Source: JARKQH01 sp964631605
Lineage (GTDB): Bacteria; Verrucomicrobiota; Verrucomicrobiia; Limisphaerales; UBA8199
Assembly (NCBI GenBank): GCA_964631605.1
Contig: CAZVYG010000049.1
Location: 1 to 38,623, forward strand
Reading direction: 5' to 3'
DNA length: 38,623 bases
A program made the translations under genes and the position numbers. Shown one piece after another: positions 1 through 8,196 of the stretch. Each line of letters opens with the position of its first letter. Position 1 is the first letter of the stretch. The notes under the pieces are model-generated. The model was given only the letters and a program-made list of their open reading frames with translations, had not been told where the DNA came from and searched no databases.

Positions 1-52
1 CCAGCAGCCGGGCAATCGCGAAGCGTCTTGGAGTGCGGCAGTCCCCTGCCGC
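1..52 (+). repeat. Partial REP/BIME unit (right half)
   Basis: This is the right half of the repeat that occurs complete at 688 and 851. It holds TTGGAGT (28-34) followed by the perfect hairpin GCGGCAG-TCCC-CTGCCGC (35-52). The left half lies outside the window. It sits just upstream of the RAYT transposase gene, as expected for REP elements that flank their RAYT. Confidence 0.8.
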
Positions 53-101
53 TTTTGAAATGCGGCTCGCCTCGCTCACCGTTTGCCGCCACAATCCGGC
101 C

Positions 102-671
102 ATGCTCAAGCCGCGAACGCCCTGGCCGCATGCCCCGACGCACCAACTCAGCGTGCGGGGCACTTACTTCGTGACGGGCAGCACATATCTCAAAGCGCAT
201 CACTTTCGGGGCCGGGACCGCCTCCGCGTGCTGCACCGCGGCCTGCTGTCGGTGGCGCGGGATTTCGGCTGGCACCTCGAGGCGTGGGCGGTGTTCTCGA
301 ACCACTACCATTTCGTCGGCCACTCGCCCGCCACCGCCTCCGACGCCTCCAATCTCTCCGACATGCTCAGTGTGCTGCACGTGAAAACCGCCAAATGGGC
401 CAGCAAGCTCGATCACGCACCCGGACAGCGGGTGTGGTTCAACTTTTGGGAAACGCGGCTGACTTACCAACGATCCTATCTGGCCCGGCTGAATTATGTG
501 CATCAAAACCCGGTCAAACACGGCCTTGTGCCGGTGGCCAACCAGTATCCGTGGTGCTCGGCAGCGTGGTTCGAGCGCCAGGCCTCCCCGGCGATGGTCA
601 GGTCCATCTACCGGTTCAAGGTGGATCGGTTGCAGGTGAGCGATGACTTCGATGTCGCGCCGGACTGGTGA
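102..671 (+). CDS. REP-associated tyrosine transposase (RAYT, Y1_Tnp family)
   Basis: The 189-residue product is a single-strand DNA transposase of the IS200/Y1_Tnp HUH superfamily, RAYT branch, which recognises and moves REP palindromes. The HUH metal-binding pair is in SNHYHF (His68 and His70). The candidate nucleophile is Tyr132 in LNYVHQNPVKHGLV, followed by the usual YPWCSAA segment. The ATG at 102 is chosen because the family begins with a short stretch before the RGTYFVT strand. An upstream GTG at 33 would start inside the REP hairpin. Copies of a REP-like repeat lie on both sides (1-52 and 688-1043), which supports the RAYT assignment over an ordinary IS200 element. The frame is intact and all motifs are present, so it may be active. 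No accessory tnpB is present. Confidence 0.9.
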   Translation: MLKPRTPWPHAPTHQLSVRGTYFVTGSTYLKAHHFRGRDRLRVLHRGLLSVARDFGWHLEAWAVFSNHYHFVGHSPATASDASNLSDMLSVLHVKTAKWASKLDHAPGQRVWFNFWETRLTYQRSYLARLNYVHQNPVKHGLVPVANQYPWCSAAWFERQASPAMVRSIYRFKVDRLQVSDDFDVAPDW

Positions 672-687
672 GGCGGTGGATGAGAAA

Positions 688-850
688 GCGCCAGAGGACT
701 GGCGCACTCCAAAAGCTGGCGCCCAGTCCCAGCAGCCGGAAAATCGCGAAGCGTCTTGGAGTGCGGCAGTCCCCTGCCGCTTTCACTCTGGCCAAGCCGG
801 ATTCGAGTCGAGGTTCACTTGCCGGTTCAGAAGCGCGCGCCCCTTCCATA
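688..850 (+). repeat. REP/BIME unit 1
   Basis: First full unit of a tandem repeat of about 163 bp. The left hairpin is GCGCCAG-AGGA-CTGGCGC (688-705) followed by ACTCCAA (706-712). The right hairpin is TTGGAGT (756-762) followed by GCGGCAG-TCCC-CTGCCGC (763-780). The two halves are inverted copies of one REP-like element, which makes the unit a BIME. The remaining bases (781-850) are a spacer conserved with the next unit. Confidence 0.85.
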
Positions 851-1012
851 GCGCCAGAGGACTGGCGCACTCCAAAAGCTGGCGCCCAGTCCCAGCAGCC
901 GGGCAATCGCGAAGCGTCTTGGAGTGCGGCAGTCCCCTGCCGCTTTCACACGGGCAACGCGGATTCGAGTCGAGGTTCGCTCGCCGGTTCGCCACTGCGC
1001 GCCCCATCCAAA
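851..1012 (+). repeat. REP/BIME unit 2
   Basis: Second unit, 162 bp. The left hairpin is at 851-868 with ACTCCAA at 869-875. TTGGAGT is at 919-925 and the right hairpin at 926-943. The spacer (944-1012) matches that of unit 1 with scattered substitutions, so the whole 163-bp module was duplicated and not only the hairpins. Confidence 0.85.
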
Positions 1013-1043
1013 GCACCAGAGGACTGGCGCACTCCAAAAGCTG
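1013..1043 (+). repeat. REP/BIME unit 3, left half only
   Basis: Only the left hairpin (1013-1030, one mismatch in the stem) and ACTCCAA (1031-1037) are present. The similarity stops at about 1043, where unrelated, less GC-rich sequence begins. Confidence 0.75.
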
Positions 1044-1257
1044 ACCAGCTCCGCTCCGGTCTCTCTTCCCTTCAAACACCCATCGTTATCCTGAAGTCTG
1101 CCAGCAAAGAGCGCATCCCCGACCGTGTGTATGGACTCGGGAGAAGCAAAGGGGTTATGTTTCCCGATGATGTCAGCAAGCAGGTTTGCGCCATACGTTC
1201 CGGGGTTGTAACAGCGATTAACCCAGTTGCTGAACCGCTCTTCCGGATTGTAACGGT
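1044..1257. other. Intergenic, no assigned gene
   Basis: This stretch lies between the repeat array and the recombinase gene and is visibly less GC-rich than its surroundings. On the minus strand one frame stays open through it without a usable start and would encode a peptide with two YNP motifs. I recognise no family, and it may be a decayed gene end. Confidence 0.4.
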
Positions 1258-2220
1258 TCAGGCGCGCGGGTGGGCCTGGTCGTAGGCGCGTTTCAAACGC
1301 TCGGTGGTCACGTGGGTGTAAACCTGGGTGGTCACCAGGTGCGCATGCCCGAGCAACTCCTGCACACTGCGCAGGTCCGCGCCCGCATCCAGCAAATGAG
1401 TCGCGTAACTATGCCGCAGTTTGTGCGGAGTCAGGGCGGGGTCCAGCCCCGCCAGCGCGAGGTATTTCTTGAGTCGCAGTTGCAGGTCGCGCGCGGACAC
1501 CGGCTTTCGGCCGCTGCGACCGGGAAAGACCGGCTGATCCAGGACCGGGTTTTCGGGCAGCATCTGCCAATAGGTTTGGATGGCGCGCAAGGCCGGTTCT
1601 CCGATCGGCACCAAGCGCTCCTTCTTTCCCTTTCCCCGGACGCGAACCAGGCGCTCGTTCCAGTCAATGTCCTGCGCCTGCAGGCCGCACAGCTCGCTGA
1701 TGCGCAGGCCGCAGGAATAAATGGTTTCCAGCACGGCCTGGTCCCGGTAACAAGCCAGCGCCGCCTCCGCCCGGCGCTCGTCGGCCCCCTCGCCCGCCGG
1801 CAAAAGCTTGAGGGGAGCCGCCAGCAGGTCGGCCATCTGCCGGGCGGTCAAAAACTTCGGCAGGCGTTTGCCCAGCTTCGGAAGCACCACGTTCCGGATG
1901 GGCGAGGATTCGACCTCCCCCCGGCGGATGAGGAACCGGTAGAAGGTGCGCAGGGCGGAAAATCGCAGTTGAATGGCCGCGCGGCTTAATTGCTGCCGGC
2001 CGAGGTGGCGCAAAAAGGCTCGAAAATCATCGCGACCCAGCTTTGTCCATTGGGGAGCGGTCTTGCGCTCTTCGTGGTGCCAGTGCCCAAACTCCGTCAG
2101 CGCCTGGCGGTAGTTTCGCTGGGTATGGACCGAGGCGGCGCGGTCGGTGGCCAGGTGTTCAAGAAACGCGCGGACCCAGCGGTCCGGGGGCGGCTTGTCC
2201 AATGGTGCGCGCGGTTGCAT
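1258..2220 (-). CDS. xerC: Tyrosine recombinase, XerC/XerD type
   Basis: A 320-residue site-specific tyrosine recombinase of the Xer type, which in bacteria resolves chromosome dimers at dif during division. An N-terminal SAM-like core-binding domain covers about residues 14-100 and the catalytic domain about 120-310. The catalytic set is complete: Arg173 (CGLRISEL), Lys197 (GKGKKER), His266 and Arg269 (HKLRHSYATHLL), His292 (LLGHA) and the nucleophile Tyr301 (TQVYTHV). Length and lack of insertions fit a housekeeping Xer protein better than a phage integrase. It lies 136 bp downstream of topB on the same strand, so the two could share a transcript. XerC and XerD cannot be separated from sequence alone, so the symbol is provisional. 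Confidence 0.9.
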   Translation of the reverse strand: MQPRAPLDKPPPDRWVRAFLEHLATDRAASVHTQRNYRQALTEFGHWHHEERKTAPQWTKLGRDDFRAFLRHLGRQQLSRAAIQLRFSALRTFYRFLIRRGEVESSPIRNVVLPKLGKRLPKFLTARQMADLLAAPLKLLPAGEGADERRAEAALACYRDQAVLETIYSCGLRISELCGLQAQDIDWNERLVRVRGKGKKERLVPIGEPALRAIQTYWQMLPENPVLDQPVFPGRSGRKPVSARDLQLRLKKYLALAGLDPALTPHKLRHSYATHLLDAGADLRSVQELLGHAHLVTTQVYTHVTTERLKRAYDQAHPRA

Positions 2221-2356
2221 CGCCTAATTGGCTTCACGGCCAGGGCGGTCCTTCCCCTCGCGAAGCCGGACCTGAGTCGGCCTTGTCAACTGCGACGCGA
2301 ACCCACGGACCGCGCCGGCGGCGGAACCTCTCCCGGGAGGTCGCGCCTGGCAGCGC

Positions 2357-5173
2357 TCAACTCCCAGCGGTCTCATCGCGGTCGGGAAACTCAAACACCA
2401 CTTTTCCTTTGTCGTCAATTTTCAACCAGGCCGAAAAGGGCCGTCCCGCGCGGGAAACGAACTTGTCCAGCAAATCGGTCTTGCCCTCCGCAAGCAGTTT
2501 GGCCGCCTGCGCGCGATCCAGGGGCAGATGCGCGATCAACTTGCCGATTTTGAACCTGCAGGGGCGTTTATCCGCCTGTGACCGTTCGCACAGGTAGGCC
2601 GCGTCGGTTTCAAAAACCTTTCCCTTGCACTTCGGACACTTTCCGACGGGTTCCTGGCCGGTAAAATCGAGTTTGGGCGCCGGGGCTTGGGAGGACTTGG
2701 CGCCAGCCTTGCCCTTCGCCGCCCGCGGTTCGAATTCAAACTCCACCCGCCCGTCCTTGCGCACCAGGTAAGCCTTGAAGGGACGCCCCTTTCGGGAAAT
2801 GAACTTGTCGAGCAAATCCGTTTTTCCGTGCTCGAGCAACTTGGCCATTTGCACACGGTCCACCGGCTGCTGGAGGATGATCTTGCCGGAACGAAAGGTG
2901 CAGGTGCGGTTCTTCCCGACGGCCTTTTCGCACACGTAATGCATGGGCAGCTCGTAAACGGCATGCTGACATTGCGGGCATTTGCCGACCGGCTCCTGGC
3001 CGCTGAAATCCACCTCTTCCGCGGCCTCCTCGCCTTCGCGCTGTCCCTGGCCGAAGTCAAATTCGAGGACGTGGTCAGCGTTGAGGCGCAGCACCGCGGC
3101 GAAGGGTTTCCCCATCCGGCTGCGAAACCCCTGGAGGGGCCCCACCTGCCGCTCCCGAATCAGTTTCTCGACTTCGTCGTAGTCGAGCATCCGTCCGGAC
3201 AGCGCCTTTCGAATCGCAAAGTCACACTTCTCGTTGGTGCACTGAAAGGTCCGGTACCGCTCATGCACCTCGCCACCGCACTTGGGACAGGGAACGCCAA
3301 GCGCGCCAAAATCTCCCGGGATGGTGTCATGCTCGAACTGTTTGGCTCGGGCCACGATGTTGCGGGTCATCTCGGCAATCTGCGCCATGAACTGCGCCCG
3401 GCTGGCCTGGCGGCGCTGCACCTGGTGCAGTTGGTATTCCCATTCGCCGGTCAGCTCGGGGCGGGTCAGTTCGGGAATACCCAGGCCGTTGAGCAATTCC
3501 ATCAGCGAAAAGGCCTTGGCGGTTGCCTGCAGTTCCCGGCCCTGGCGAACGAGGTAATCCTCCGCGATCAGACCATCTATGATGGCGGCCCGCGTCGCGG
3601 GCGTGCCCAGCCCTTTCTCGCTCATCGCCTCGCGCAATTCTTCGTCCTCGACCAGCTTGCCCGCTCCCTCCATCGCGCTGAGCAGCGTGGCCTCGGTAAA
3701 CCGCGGCGGAGGTTTGGTCTGCAACTGTTTGACCTCGACTTCGCGCGTGTGAACCTTCTCGCCGGCTTTCACCGCCGCCAGCGTCTGATTGTCCTCGGTT
3801 TGCGCTTCTTTCCCATAAACCGCCAGCCACCCGGCGGTTACCAACACCTTGCCGGTGGTCTTGAACGGTTCGCCCTCCACCCGCGTAATGCGCGTGGTTT
3901 CCAGAAACTCGGCCGCCGGGTAAAACACGGCGAGGAACCGCCGCGTGACCATGTCATAGAGTTTCTGCTCCGGCTCGCTCAGGTGTTTCGGGGTCTCGGT
4001 CGTGGGAATGATGGCAAAGTGATCCGACACCTTGGCGTTATTGAAAATGCGCTTGTTCGGCCGCACCCACTCGTGCTCCAGAATCGCGCTGGCAAAGGGG
4101 CCATACGGCGTTGCTGCCAGCATGCGCAGGGTGCTGCGCACCGTGTTCAGGTAATCCTCCGGCAGCGCGCGCGAATCGGTTCGCGGGTAGGTCAGGACCT
4201 TGTGGCGCTCGTAAAGCGCCTGCGCCAGCTTCAAGGTGTTCGAGGCGCTGAAACCGAACCGGCTGTTGGCTTCGCGCTGCAAACTCGTCAAATCATACAG
4301 CAGCGGCGACAGTTGGGTGGTAGGTTTGCTCTCCTCGGTGACAACCCCCGGTTTGCCCAGGCATTTTTGCCGAATCGCCTCCGCCCGCAACTGTTCCCAC
4401 AAGCGCTCCGGGCGCAGGTCCGAATCGCCCTGCTTGTCCGGGCGCGAAAATTTTTCATCAAACCATTTCCCGGTGTAATCGCCCGCCTCGGCCTGAAAGG
4501 TGGCAATCACCTCCCAATAATCGCGAGGTTTGAACGCGCGGATTTTCTGCTCGCGCTCGACCACAATCGCGAGCGTTGGCGTCTGCACGCGGCCCACTGT
4601 GGTCTTGAAAAAACCGCCGGATTTCGAGTTGAAAGCGGTCATCGCCCGCGTGCCGTTGATGCCCACCAGCCAGTCCGCCTCCGCCCGGCTGATCGCCGCG
4701 TCCGCCAAAGGCTGCAATTCCTCGTCACGCCGAAGCCGCTCGAACCCTTCGCGGATTGCCGCCGGCGTCATGGATTGCAGCCAGAGCCGTTGAATCGGCT
4801 GCCGGGCGTTGGTGTAACGGACGATATTCCGGAAGATCAACTCCCCTTCCCGCCCCGCGTCGCACGCGTTAATCAGCCGGTCCACATCCTTCCGCTTGAC
4901 CAGTTTGGACAGCAACCTCAGCCGGGATTGCGTCTTTTCAATCGGCTGCAAGTCGAAATGCGGCGGGATAACCGGCAAATGAGCGAAGGACCATTTCCCC
5001 CGGGCCGGCTCAATTCCGGGCGGGACGGCCAGTTCAAGCAAATGCCCGACCGCCGAGGCCAAAACGTATTTGTCACTCTCGAAATAGTCGTCGTGCTTCT
5101 TGAAACCCCCAAGAGCCTTGGCAATATCGCTGGCCACGGAGGGCTTTTCGGCAATAATGAGCGCCTTACCCAT
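2357..5173 (-). CDS. topB: DNA topoisomerase III (type IA)
   Basis: A 938-residue type IA topoisomerase that relaxes negative supercoils and decatenates DNA through a 5'-phosphotyrosyl intermediate. The Toprim domain begins at once (IIAEKPSVA, Glu9) and carries the acidic CDAGREGE motif (Asp105 to Glu111). The catalytic tyrosine is Tyr329 in LTYPRTDS. The C-terminal third has three repeats, each a zinc-ribbon-like cysteine group (CPKCGG, CPQCQH, CPKCKG) with a following basic 'GRPF.A.L' segment, matching Topo_C_Rpt domains. The start at 5173 gives the family's MGKALIIAEKP beginning, and the open frame upstream of it has no family resemblance. A perfect TTGACA is visible on this strand at 5266-5261, but no good -10 follows. 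Confidence 0.95.
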   Translation of the reverse strand: MGKALIIAEKPSVASDIAKALGGFKKHDDYFESDKYVLASAVGHLLELAVPPGIEPARGKWSFAHLPVIPPHFDLQPIEKTQSRLRLLSKLVKRKDVDRLINACDAGREGELIFRNIVRYTNARQPIQRLWLQSMTPAAIREGFERLRRDEELQPLADAAISRAEADWLVGINGTRAMTAFNSKSGGFFKTTVGRVQTPTLAIVVEREQKIRAFKPRDYWEVIATFQAEAGDYTGKWFDEKFSRPDKQGDSDLRPERLWEQLRAEAIRQKCLGKPGVVTEESKPTTQLSPLLYDLTSLQREANSRFGFSASNTLKLAQALYERHKVLTYPRTDSRALPEDYLNTVRSTLRMLAATPYGPFASAILEHEWVRPNKRIFNNAKVSDHFAIIPTTETPKHLSEPEQKLYDMVTRRFLAVFYPAAEFLETTRITRVEGEPFKTTGKVLVTAGWLAVYGKEAQTEDNQTLAAVKAGEKVHTREVEVKQLQTKPPPRFTEATLLSAMEGAGKLVEDEELREAMSEKGLGTPATRAAIIDGLIAEDYLVRQGRELQATAKAFSLMELLNGLGIPELTRPELTGEWEYQLHQVQRRQASRAQFMAQIAEMTRNIVARAKQFEHDTIPGDFGALGVPCPKCGGEVHERYRTFQCTNEKCDFAIRKALSGRMLDYDEVEKLIRERQVGPLQGFRSRMGKPFAAVLRLNADHVLEFDFGQGQREGEEAAEEVDFSGQEPVGKCPQCQHAVYELPMHYVCEKAVGKNRTCTFRSGKIILQQPVDRVQMAKLLEHGKTDLLDKFISRKGRPFKAYLVRKDGRVEFEFEPRAAKGKAGAKSSQAPAPKLDFTGQEPVGKCPKCKGKVFETDAAYLCERSQADKRPCRFKIGKLIAHLPLDRAQAAKLLAEGKTDLLDKFVSRAGRPFSAWLKIDDKGKVVFEFPDRDETAGS

Positions 5174-5560
5174 GTATTTAATTTCCAATCGCTTACAACG
5201 GTTTTTGACTGAGACTGTCTCCCGTGCAAGTCGGGGGAAGTTGGCCCAAACGCCAGTCCATGTCAAAGACCGTTTTTGACCCCACCGTTTTCAATGGCTC
5301 AATCCGCGCCTCCGGCATTGCCACGATGAAGAGGCGGATGCAAAGGGCAGATTCCAGGAGCCCACGAGGAAGGCATTCGCGACTTAAGTAGTTGATATTC
5401 AATAATCTGAATACGTATCCATGCGAACCTAGCTCCCCCCTCCCGCATATAAAATCGCGAAATAAAAGCCTTGACATCCGGCTGGGCATTTGTTACGAAA
5501 ATGTCACATAGCCAATTCTCAGATATGGACGGCAGTGGTTACTTAACCTTCAAAGACACT
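5174..5560. other. Divergent intergenic region
   Basis: This 387-bp region separates topB (minus) from the PEP-CTERM gene (plus). It is relatively AT-rich around 5385-5415. It holds an 11-bp palindrome GAGACTGTCTC (5211-5221), a minus-strand TTGACA (5266-5261) and a plus-strand promoter candidate at 5471. I see no gene in it. Confidence 0.5.
5471..5499 (+). promoter_or_regulatory. Candidate sigma70 promoter
   Basis: A perfect -35 TTGACA (5471-5476) is followed after 17 bp by TACGAA (5494-5499), a poor -10. It lies about 60 bp upstream of the PEP-CTERM start codon. Confidence 0.4.
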
Positions 5561-6469
5561 ATGAAACGGTTTCAAAAGAGTGCGGCAGTGATGGGTGGGT
5601 GTGTTCTGCTTGTGTTGAATCTGGCGGTGCCTGCACAAGCGGGGTTGTTGGCATACGAACCGTTCGATTACACGGCCGGCAGTGCGCTGACAGGTCAAAC
5701 GGGCGGTTTTGGTTTCTCGGATGCCTGGGGCACGACCACCGGTACCGCGATCATTCAAGCTCCTGGAATGAACTACCTGGGCTTGCCAACGCTCGGTGGC
5801 ACGCTGTACGTCGAAGGCACGGCCGGCTCGTCCCCCAATGGCAGCGTCGGTATTTACAGGACTCTTGCCTCACCTCGCGGCGACGACGGCACCACCACGT
5901 GGATCAGCTTCCTCCACATCCGAACGGGGCAGAAAAGCGGGACTTACGGACCGGACGGCGGCCCATCCTATTTGCGCCCAATCAATGTCTCTTTGTTCAA
6001 CGGGACGGCGGAGCGGCTGGCGATTGGGGAGGGAACCCGTAACACGGGAGCCACCCTGCCGGATACCGATGTCTGGGGATTGGTGGAGCGCGGCGGAGTC
6101 AATAACCCGCTGACCTCCTGGACAACCGCGCCCTTGGACGTGGAAAGCTGGGCGGTGGTTCGGATTGATCATGGCGCAGGCAACCTGGACACCGCCTGGT
6201 TGTGGATCAACCCCGGCACTGATTCGGAGCCGTCCATCGCAGCCGCGATGGCGACGATGACCGGGATTGATCTTGCCTTTAATCGGATTCGGCCCTTCGC
6301 CGGCAACCCAACCACTCAGAGTGAGAACATTGGCGCCCAAGGGCTCGTGGACGAGATTCGCATCGGGACCACGTGGGCCGATATGCTGATCGTGCCGGAG
6401 CCTTCGTCGCTCTCGTTGCTCGCCGTGGGCGGGCTGGCGCTGCTCCTTCGCCGCAGGGCAAAGGCGTAA
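5561..6469 (+). CDS. PEP-CTERM exported protein
   Basis: A 302-residue exported protein. A signal peptide (about residues 1-27, basic start, hydrophobic core, PAQA cleavage region) is followed by a mature domain opening with LLAYEPFDY and a GGFGFSDAW segment, a pattern common in verrucomicrobial concanavalin-like secreted proteins. The C-terminus is a clear PEP-CTERM sorting signal: VPEPSS, a hydrophobic helix, then RRRAKA. In the established model such proteins are cleaved by an exosortase and displayed or released. No exosortase is in this window. The start at 5561 is chosen because it places the signal peptide at the N-terminus. The ligand or substrate is not evident. Confidence 0.85.
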   Translation: MKRFQKSAAVMGGCVLLVLNLAVPAQAGLLAYEPFDYTAGSALTGQTGGFGFSDAWGTTTGTAIIQAPGMNYLGLPTLGGTLYVEGTAGSSPNGSVGIYRTLASPRGDDGTTTWISFLHIRTGQKSGTYGPDGGPSYLRPINVSLFNGTAERLAIGEGTRNTGATLPDTDVWGLVERGGVNNPLTSWTTAPLDVESWAVVRIDHGAGNLDTAWLWINPGTDSEPSIAAAMATMTGIDLAFNRIRPFAGNPTTQSENIGAQGLVDEIRIGTTWADMLIVPEPSSLSLLAVGGLALLLRRRAKA

Positions 6470-6492
6470 GCTCCCCGCTTAAGACGGCGGCT

Positions 6493-7863
6493 TCAACTCA
6501 GAAACTCTCGAGGATCGGTAATGCGGCCAGTGATCGCACTGGCGGCGACCGTCGCGGGTGAGGCGAGAAACACCTGCGATTCCTTGTGCCCCATGCGTCC
6601 GGGAAAATTCCGGTTCGTCGCACTGATGCATTTCATCGGTGAATTCATCCGCCCGAACGTGTCCACCGGCCCTCCCAGGCAGGCCGCACACCCCGCGTTC
6701 TCGGTCATTTGCACCCCGGCGCTGACCAGAATCTCCCAAACGGTCTGGTCACCCCATCGCGCCGTCTGAAGATCATGCACAATCTCCGGCGTGGCCGGCA
6801 CGCCGAAGGTGTCAATCGCCACCCGCCGGCCCTGCAACACGCGGGCGAATTCGAGAAAATCGCTGGTTTTTCCGCCCGTGCAGGAACCGATGTAGGCCCG
6901 GTCCAGCTTGATGTTGCCCAATTCTTTTGCCAGCCGCCGCTGGCCGGGGTCCGGATGGCACGCCACGGTGGGCTCGAGCCTGGACAAATCCACGACCAGC
7001 TCGTAAACGAAGGTTTCGTCCTTGTCGCGCTCGACCGGATCGTAGGTGGCGCGCGTGCCGTTTAACTTGCAGCGGTGATCCACGTAGGCTTTCGTCTGCG
7101 CGTCGAATTCGAAGATGCCGTTCTTGCCGCCCGCTTCGATCGCCATGTTGGCGATGGTCATGCGGTCGTCCATGCTCAGGCTGGCAACGCCGGGACCGTC
7201 AAATTGCATGGCCCGGTAGGTCGCGCCGTCGAAGCCGATCTCGCCGATGCAGTGCAGAATGACGTCCTTGGCCATTACCCCCGCCTGCAACCGGCCCTCC
7301 AGCCGAAAATGCATCGTCTCCGGCACTTTCAACAACAACTTTCCCGTCCCCATCACGAACCCCGCGTCGGTGTTCCCAATCCCGGTGGCAAACTCGTTGA
7401 ACGCCCCGGCCATGCAGGTGTGCGAGTCGGTTCCAAACAACACTTCGCCCGGCCGGGTGTGGCCTTTCTGCGGCAGCGCCGTGTGACACACCCCGGCATA
7501 GTGAGACCCATACTGCCGCTTGAGCATCCCCTTGGAGGCGTCAAAAACCCATTTCCCATTCGGGTCGTCTATCACGTCATAGAAATACTTGATCCCCTGC
7601 TCCTTCACAAACTCCCGCAAAATGTCCACATTGCGGTTGGATTTCGAATCCGCCGTGAAAATATAATGGTCGGGGATGATCACCACCCGCTCCCGGTCCC
7701 AAACCCTGGCGTCCTTGCCAAACTCGCGCTTGAACACCCCAATGGTGCCCGGTCCGCAGACGTCGTGGGTCATTAGGATGTCGGCCTTCACCCATACGTT
7801 TTCTCCCGCCTGCACCCGGGCCTTGCCCGCCGCGCGCGCGAGAAGCTTTTCTGTCAGTGTCAT
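6493..7863 (-). CDS. leuC: 3-isopropylmalate dehydratase large subunit / aconitase-family hydro-lyase
   Basis: A 456-residue aconitase-superfamily large subunit. In the family, LeuC with LeuD isomerises 2-isopropylmalate to 3-isopropylmalate in leucine synthesis. The 4Fe-4S ligands are Cys328 (YIGSCTGG), Cys392 and Cys395 (GCAACLGG). FGTDSHTC (143-150) and the substrate-side TNRNFPGRMG near the C-terminus are typical. The N-terminus (MTLTEKLLARAAGK) resembles the homoaconitase/LeuC2 group more than enterobacterial LeuC, so a homoaconitase-like or related substrate is possible. No small subunit (leuD) lies next to it, either between it and the convergent PEP-CTERM gene or upstream. It could therefore work with a distant partner. 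Confidence 0.88.
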   Translation of the reverse strand: MTLTEKLLARAAGKARVQAGENVWVKADILMTHDVCGPGTIGVFKREFGKDARVWDRERVVIIPDHYIFTADSKSNRNVDILREFVKEQGIKYFYDVIDDPNGKWVFDASKGMLKRQYGSHYAGVCHTALPQKGHTRPGEVLFGTDSHTCMAGAFNEFATGIGNTDAGFVMGTGKLLLKVPETMHFRLEGRLQAGVMAKDVILHCIGEIGFDGATYRAMQFDGPGVASLSMDDRMTIANMAIEAGGKNGIFEFDAQTKAYVDHRCKLNGTRATYDPVERDKDETFVYELVVDLSRLEPTVACHPDPGQRRLAKELGNIKLDRAYIGSCTGGKTSDFLEFARVLQGRRVAIDTFGVPATPEIVHDLQTARWGDQTVWEILVSAGVQMTENAGCAACLGGPVDTFGRMNSPMKCISATNRNFPGRMGHKESQVFLASPATVAASAITGRITDPREFLS

Positions 7864-8196
7864 AAATAAAAATCAGCTCTGTCGGGGCTGCCCTCTGCTC
7901 GTCCCAGCCCGCCACTTCACACCCCTGCTTTTTGGGGGCCGGCAGCGCGGCCCTTCCGCCCGCCTCAGTCACAAGGTTATGCAACCCGCCTTAAGCTAAA
8001 CGCTGCCGCACCCGGAAGCAAGATTTGGCTCGACAGATTTGGCTGGACCATGGCTCCGATGACGAGGACTCAGCCGGATCGGCCGCGCCAAAAAGAATAT
8101 CGCCCGGCACCCAGCCACCCAGGCGGGGGCCCTCAAGTGGACCTTCGGGGTGGTCCCGGTCTTCCGACACGACGCTGAAGCTGTGCCCCGGCGGAT
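7864..8196. other. Intergenic with a small unassigned minus-strand reading frame
   Basis: The stretch between the LeuC-type gene and the end of the prepilin-like gene. On the minus strand a 76-codon frame (8221 to 7991) begins inside the last codons of the prepilin gene in another frame. Part of its product (GHSFSVVSEDRDHPEG, later GGWVPGDILFG) loosely recalls the 'GDNRxxSxDSRxxGxVP' end of S26 signal peptidases, but no catalytic residues are present. It is either a chance frame or a remnant. Confidence 0.25.

Noticed and set aside
688..1043. CRISPR array
   Set aside because: The period is about 163 bp, the spacers are themselves conserved and the repeats are paired inverted hairpins, so they are REP/BIME elements. 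No cas genes are present.
643..1285. Apparent coding frames across the repeats on both strands
   Set aside because: They translate the REP hairpins and repeat with the 163-bp period. They are not proteins.
2687..5212. Long open frame on the plus strand opposite topB
   Set aside because: Antisense shadow of a high-GC gene. The minus-strand product has all topoisomerase motifs, and the plus-strand peptide is Arg/Gln/Leu-rich without a domain.
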